A DNA stretch of 26,290 nt from Poronia punctata (lineage: Eukaryota > Ascomycota > Sordariomycetes > Xylariales > Xylariaceae): NCBI GenBank assembly GCA_022579005.1, contig MU401822.1, positions 1 through 26,290 of the forward strand, written 5' to 3'. The first letter of the stretch is position 1. Every line of letters begins with the position of its first letter. The position numbers were made by a program, and so were the translations under genes. Positions 21,461-26,290 of this stretch are shown one piece after another. Under the pieces are notes generated by a model. The model saw only the letters and a program-made list of their open reading frames with translations. It did not search any database and was not told the origin of the DNA.

Positions 21461-24400
21461 GTAGTTATAGTTATTTTTATAAAAAAAAATAAAAATTATT
21501 AGTATAAACTAAAAACTATTTATATTTATAAGCTATTGCTACTATATTATAAATATAAAAACTTATATTAACTTACTTTATAAAGTTAAAGTTTTTAAAA
21601 AGACCTAAAAAAAGGCAAAATATAATAATAGCTAAAAAATATACTTTAATTAGCAAAAAGACTACTAAATTAATTAAAATGCGTATATTAAATTAAATAT
21701 AAAAATGTATAAGTAAATTACTTATAAAAAAACAAAATTAGTGTTAATAATAGTAGTTATAAAAAAAAAAAGCAAAAAAGGTTATAAACGTTATAATATT
21801 TAAGTATATATTAAAATAAAAAGTACTATATACGTAGTTACTTTAAAAGCTATATACATTGCTAGGTATTATATATATTAAAAAAGGTATTAAGCATATA
21901 TAAATACTATTACCTATATACTAAGCAAATAAATAGCTTAAATATGCTAACTAAAAAGTTGCAATGTTTTTAAATTTTAATTTGCTAACCTATTTACTTT
22001 TAAAGTACTGCTAACGTACTAAAAATAATTAAAATTAAATAATGCTTTAAATATAATACTTTTAAATATTTTGTAGCAAAAAATAGCAACATAGTTTAAG
22101 CTAAAGCTAAACTTTTTTTTTAAAATATTAAGTACAACTTAATTTATAATAATAAATTAGCTTTTATAAACAATTATAATAAAAGCAATAATTAAAAAAA
22201 AGTTAGTATGCTAATATTGTTAGCTTTTAAAATTATACTTATAATTTAAATAAATAATAAAAATTATAGTTTAGCTATTTAGCGTTTAAAAAAAAAAAAG
22301 CTATTATATTTATAAAATAGTTAGCAATATATAATATAAAAAATAAATACTTTACTAACTTATTAAAAAAAATAAAAACAATAATAAAAAAGTTTATTTT
22401 ATAGTTTATGCCTTTAACTTATATAATATTTTTAATTATACTTAAAGCTTTGTTAACTAAGCTATAATAAACAAAAAAGTTTTTAGTAAGTATAATATAA
22501 GCTTTAAAGCATATAAAAAAATAAAGTTTAAAGTTATTAGTATTGTAAAAAAGCGCTTAATTTTATAAAACGCTGTTTTTTATAGCCTAAATGTAAAAAG
22601 TAAGCTATTTTAGCTAGGTTATATGCTTATAATTATATTAATTAACTTGTTTATACTAAATAAAAATATATAAAGCAAAATTAAAAAAAATAATAACATT
22701 AGCAAAAAAATTATATAAATAGCAAGTATTAAGTAGCTTTTAGTACTTTTAAAAAACTTAATATTATTATAATTTTTTTAACGCAGTATAAAATTTAGCT
22801 TAAGCATTGCTTTTTTAATATATAATAAATTAAAAGCAAATAGTTTTATTAAAAAATATATAAACATGCTTACTTAATATTTATATTAAGTTTATTTTAA
22901 GCGTATAGCTAAATAAAAAGTAAGCAGTAATAAAAAAAAGCTAGCAAAAGTTGCTAAACAAAATATAGCTAAAGTTATTTATAATATGCTTAAAACTTTT
23001 ATTATTAAAGTTTAAAATTGCTTATTAAAAGCAATTATTAACTTAACTAAGCACTTTAAAGCTAATTATAAACTTTTTATTAAAAAAAAACGTATTTTTT
23101 TTTATTAAATGCCTATTATAATTTAGCTAAAGTAGTGCTTATAAAAATAAAAAAAGCGCTTTTAACTAGTAACAAAAAAAGTAAATATATAGTATAGCTT
23201 ATAATGCTATTAGTAGCAATGCTAGTAAGCATATAATATAAAATAAGGTTTTAAACTTTAATTTTAAAAGCTATATATACTAAATAAATATAAAAAACTT
23301 TAAATATAAATAATTTACTAGTACTTATAAAACTATTATAATTTAATAAAATTAGCTTAAAGTTTTTTTTTTATAATATAAATTAGTAATAGTTAATAAA
23401 AAGGTTATAAAAGCAACGCTGCTTAGTATTAAAAGTATTTTAAGCATTTAAAAGTATATTTTTAGCTATATTATTAAACTTAGCATAGCTTTATAAAAAA
23501 AAAAATAGCTTTAGTTATTAAAATTGCTATAATTAAAATATTTGCTAACTTAAAAACTTTAATTAAAAGTAAAATTAAGTTTGCATACTTTAAGCTGCTT
23601 AAAAAAATTGTTATTATTTAAACTATGCTTTAAAAGGTAGTAAGCAAGCTTATTTTAACTATTAAAGTTACTTTTAAGCTTATATTTTTTATTTTTAAAC
23701 TTATTATTAAAAATAATACTTTAATTAATATAATAATAATTATTATTATACTAATTAACGTTTTTTTTATTAATATAAAGTTTTTAATAAATAAAGTATA
23801 TTTTAGTATAAGTATTATACTAATAACTATTTATAATTTTAGTAAAAATAATACTTTTTATATTAAATAAATAATAAAGCATTATTTTAATATAAGCAAA
23901 GTTTTTAGCATGCATATTAAGCTTAAACTTAAAATAATAAATTAAAATATAGTTAAAAGCTTAAAAGTAAAAATAAAAAAGATTTAAATTTTAACTTTAT
24001 TTAATTAGCTACTAAAAATAAATAACTTAATTAAAGCTAGCAATATAAAGTAGCTTTTTTTATACTTTTTAAATATAGTTGCTTTTTAATTAACTTTTTT
24101 GCTTTTTATAATAAACTAATATAGCTAAAAGGCTTTATTATAGTAGTTAATATGCTGTGCAATATATAAAAACTATTAAAGTAAAAAGTTAAAAAATAAA
24201 TATATAATTTTTTAAAAAAAAATATTATATTTATTAACTAACTTGTTTATTATATATATAACTAATAATAGTAAAAAAGCTTTTTTATTAATTTGCAACA
24301 ATATTTTATAAACTAGGTTTTAATAAAACTAAAATATAGTTTTTGCTTTTAAATAGTACTTAATTATATAGTTAATTATTATAAAATAATTATAATAAAG

Positions 24401-26290
24401 CAATATATTTATATTAATAACTTATTTAAAAGTAATAGTAGTATTGTAAATATTAAAACAATAATTATTATAGTAAAAGATAAACGCTTAGTAATTAAGG
24501 TTTATTAATTTATTAATATAAGCATAATTTTAAAGTTAATAAAAAAAATAAAAATAATAATACAAGTTTATAAAAAAAGTATAAGCTTTTAATAAGTAAT
24601 ATAAAGCAGCAAAACTAGTATTAGCTAAAATAAGCTTACTACTTTTAATAAAGTATATATTAATTATATAAATTTAAGCTTTAGTAAAAAAGTTAGCTAA
24701 AAAACCTAGCTTATTTTAATTTGCGCGCTTTTTTTTTTATAAAAATAATAAGTAAGTATATAAGTATAAATTTAAAAACGTATTAAAAGCTATAATAAAT
24801 AGTTAAACGTAAAAACCTATTTTTTAAAAAGTAAAGCAAAAAGGTTAATAACAAAATTAAGCTTTTAAAAAAAGTTTATATTTAAAGCTAAAATATGCTT
24901 TTTTTAAAAAGCTTTAAACTAGGATTTTAAAAATTTAAAAAACATATTAGCATTAAAAACGCTTTTTAATTAAATAAATTTATAGTTATAAAAAGATTTG
25001 CAGCTTTGCTATTTATAGTAATTTTAATAGTTTTTAATATAAAACTTAAATATAATAACTTTTTTTATAAAAGTATTAAATTAAATATAAAACTAGTATA
25101 TAATAATATATAAGTTATTTTTAACACTTTTTATAATAATATAAAGCTTATTAGCTTTAAAAAAAACATTTTGCTATTATTTAAATATAAGCATATGCTT
25201 ATAAAGATTATACTAGTAATAGTTAGCTATAAAAAAGGTAATAAAAAAAAATAAGCAACTTAATATATTATAATATATTTTTAAGTTTTTTTTTTTACTA
25301 CTTTAAAAAAAGCAAGTGCTTTAAAGGTTTTTAATATAATAAATAATAAAGTTTAAAATAAACTATACTTTTAAAAACTTAAATTTAAACGTAGCTTTAA
25401 GCTTTATAGCAATTAAAGCTTAATTTTTTTTAAGCTAGCAGTTAATAAAAAAAAAGCTTTAAAAAGTAACTTGCTTATATATTATTATATTATAGCAAAC
25501 AAAAGTAAATTTTAAATATTAAATAAAGCGCTTATTATATTATTTAAAAGCATAGTTAACTTAAACTTTAAACTTAATACTATAAAAGCAACTTTAAATA
25601 AACTTAGCTATGCTGCAAAAAAAAAAATAAAAAACATAATTAAAAATAAAAGCTTAGTATAACTAAATTTATTAATAAAAGTAAATTAAATAAAAAAAAA
25701 ATCTAAATAATGCTAAAAAGCTTTATTGCTTTAAACTTTATTTTAAAAAACGTTAAGTTTTGCTTTCTAAGCTATAAAGTCTAGTATAGTACTAATATTA
25801 ACTTTGTTTATAAACTTAGCAAGCTTTTTATTAGTAATATTATTATTTAAGCCTATATTATTTTTAATATTTATAATATTGCTAAGTTAATTAAAAATAT
25901 TATTATTATTAAAAAAACAATTTAGCTATTTATAGTTAAATAAAATATTTTAATAACTAAAATAATTTTGCTTTAAAAAAACAAGCTAAGTATAAACAGC
26001 TTAACGCTAAATATAAAAATTATAAATAATTTATTATTAAAAGCAAGCATTATATATTTTAACAATTATATAATTAAGCTTTATAAAAAGCAAAAACAGT
26101 TAATTTTATACTTTAACAACATTTTAAAAAAAGTAGCAAATATAATTATAATATTAGTATAAAGCGCTTTTAATTTAATAAACCTTAATATAAACATATA
26201 CTTATATAATTAATATTTGCTTAGTTTATATAAAAGTAAAAAAATAATTAAAAATATTGCTAAAGTTTATAAAGTTTTTAGTACTAAAAA

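Larger units (their letters stand above)
20111..26290. repeat. AT-rich, RIP-like decayed block (right arm)
   Basis: The composition and stop density are as in the left arm. The only long open frame is a low-complexity minus-strand one (20923-21159). Simple repeats include T23 at 21291-21313 and (TTA)n at 21179-21199 and 21432-21460. It is inferred to be decayed repeated DNA. No intact gene is seen, and it continues past the window end. Confidence 0.85.

Overview
The window looks like nuclear DNA of a filamentous ascomycete (Pezizomycotina, probably Sordariomycete-like). The support is short GT-AG introns (about 72-110 bases in the secure gene models) with GTAAGT/GTATGT/GTGAGT donors and CTAAC-type branch sites, a geranylgeranyl-diphosphate synthase of the al-3 type, a septation-initiation-network Cdc14 homologue, and a two-speed composition: a gene island of ordinary composition between two extremely AT-rich blocks. 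The species is not identifiable from what I can see.

Layout. Bases 1 to about 7000 are AT-rich, gene-free and full of stops, with the appearance of DNA destroyed by repeat-induced point mutation (RIP). At about 6781-7050 a tandem repeat of roughly 40 bases crosses the boundary; its copies become progressively less C-to-T decayed toward the genes. The island runs from about 7050 to 20110. It carries a Cys-rich single-pass membrane protein (8367-9998, +), cdc14 (10492-11476, -, one intron), geranylgeranyl-diphosphate synthase (13017-14246, +, no intron), the coatomer epsilon subunit sec28 (14939-16017, -, two introns), and an unrecognised spliced gene (secure part 16691-17993, -, probably extending upstream through several exons to 18247 or even 19091). 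From about 20110 to the end lies a second AT-rich block with one K/Q-rich stretch that may be the ghost of a transposon gene.

The recognised genes are housekeeping functions that are not obviously linked: septation signalling (Cdc14), isoprenoid supply for prenylation and carotenoids (GGPP synthase), and COPI vesicle coat (epsilon-COP). I see no biosynthetic cluster, CRISPR, insertion sequence or phage-like system. The more unusual signals are the context-dependent base loss in the AT-rich arms, the graded tandem repeat at the left boundary, a potential intron hairpin in cdc14 that would put the branch site in its loop, and the unresolved multi-exon 5' part of the last gene.
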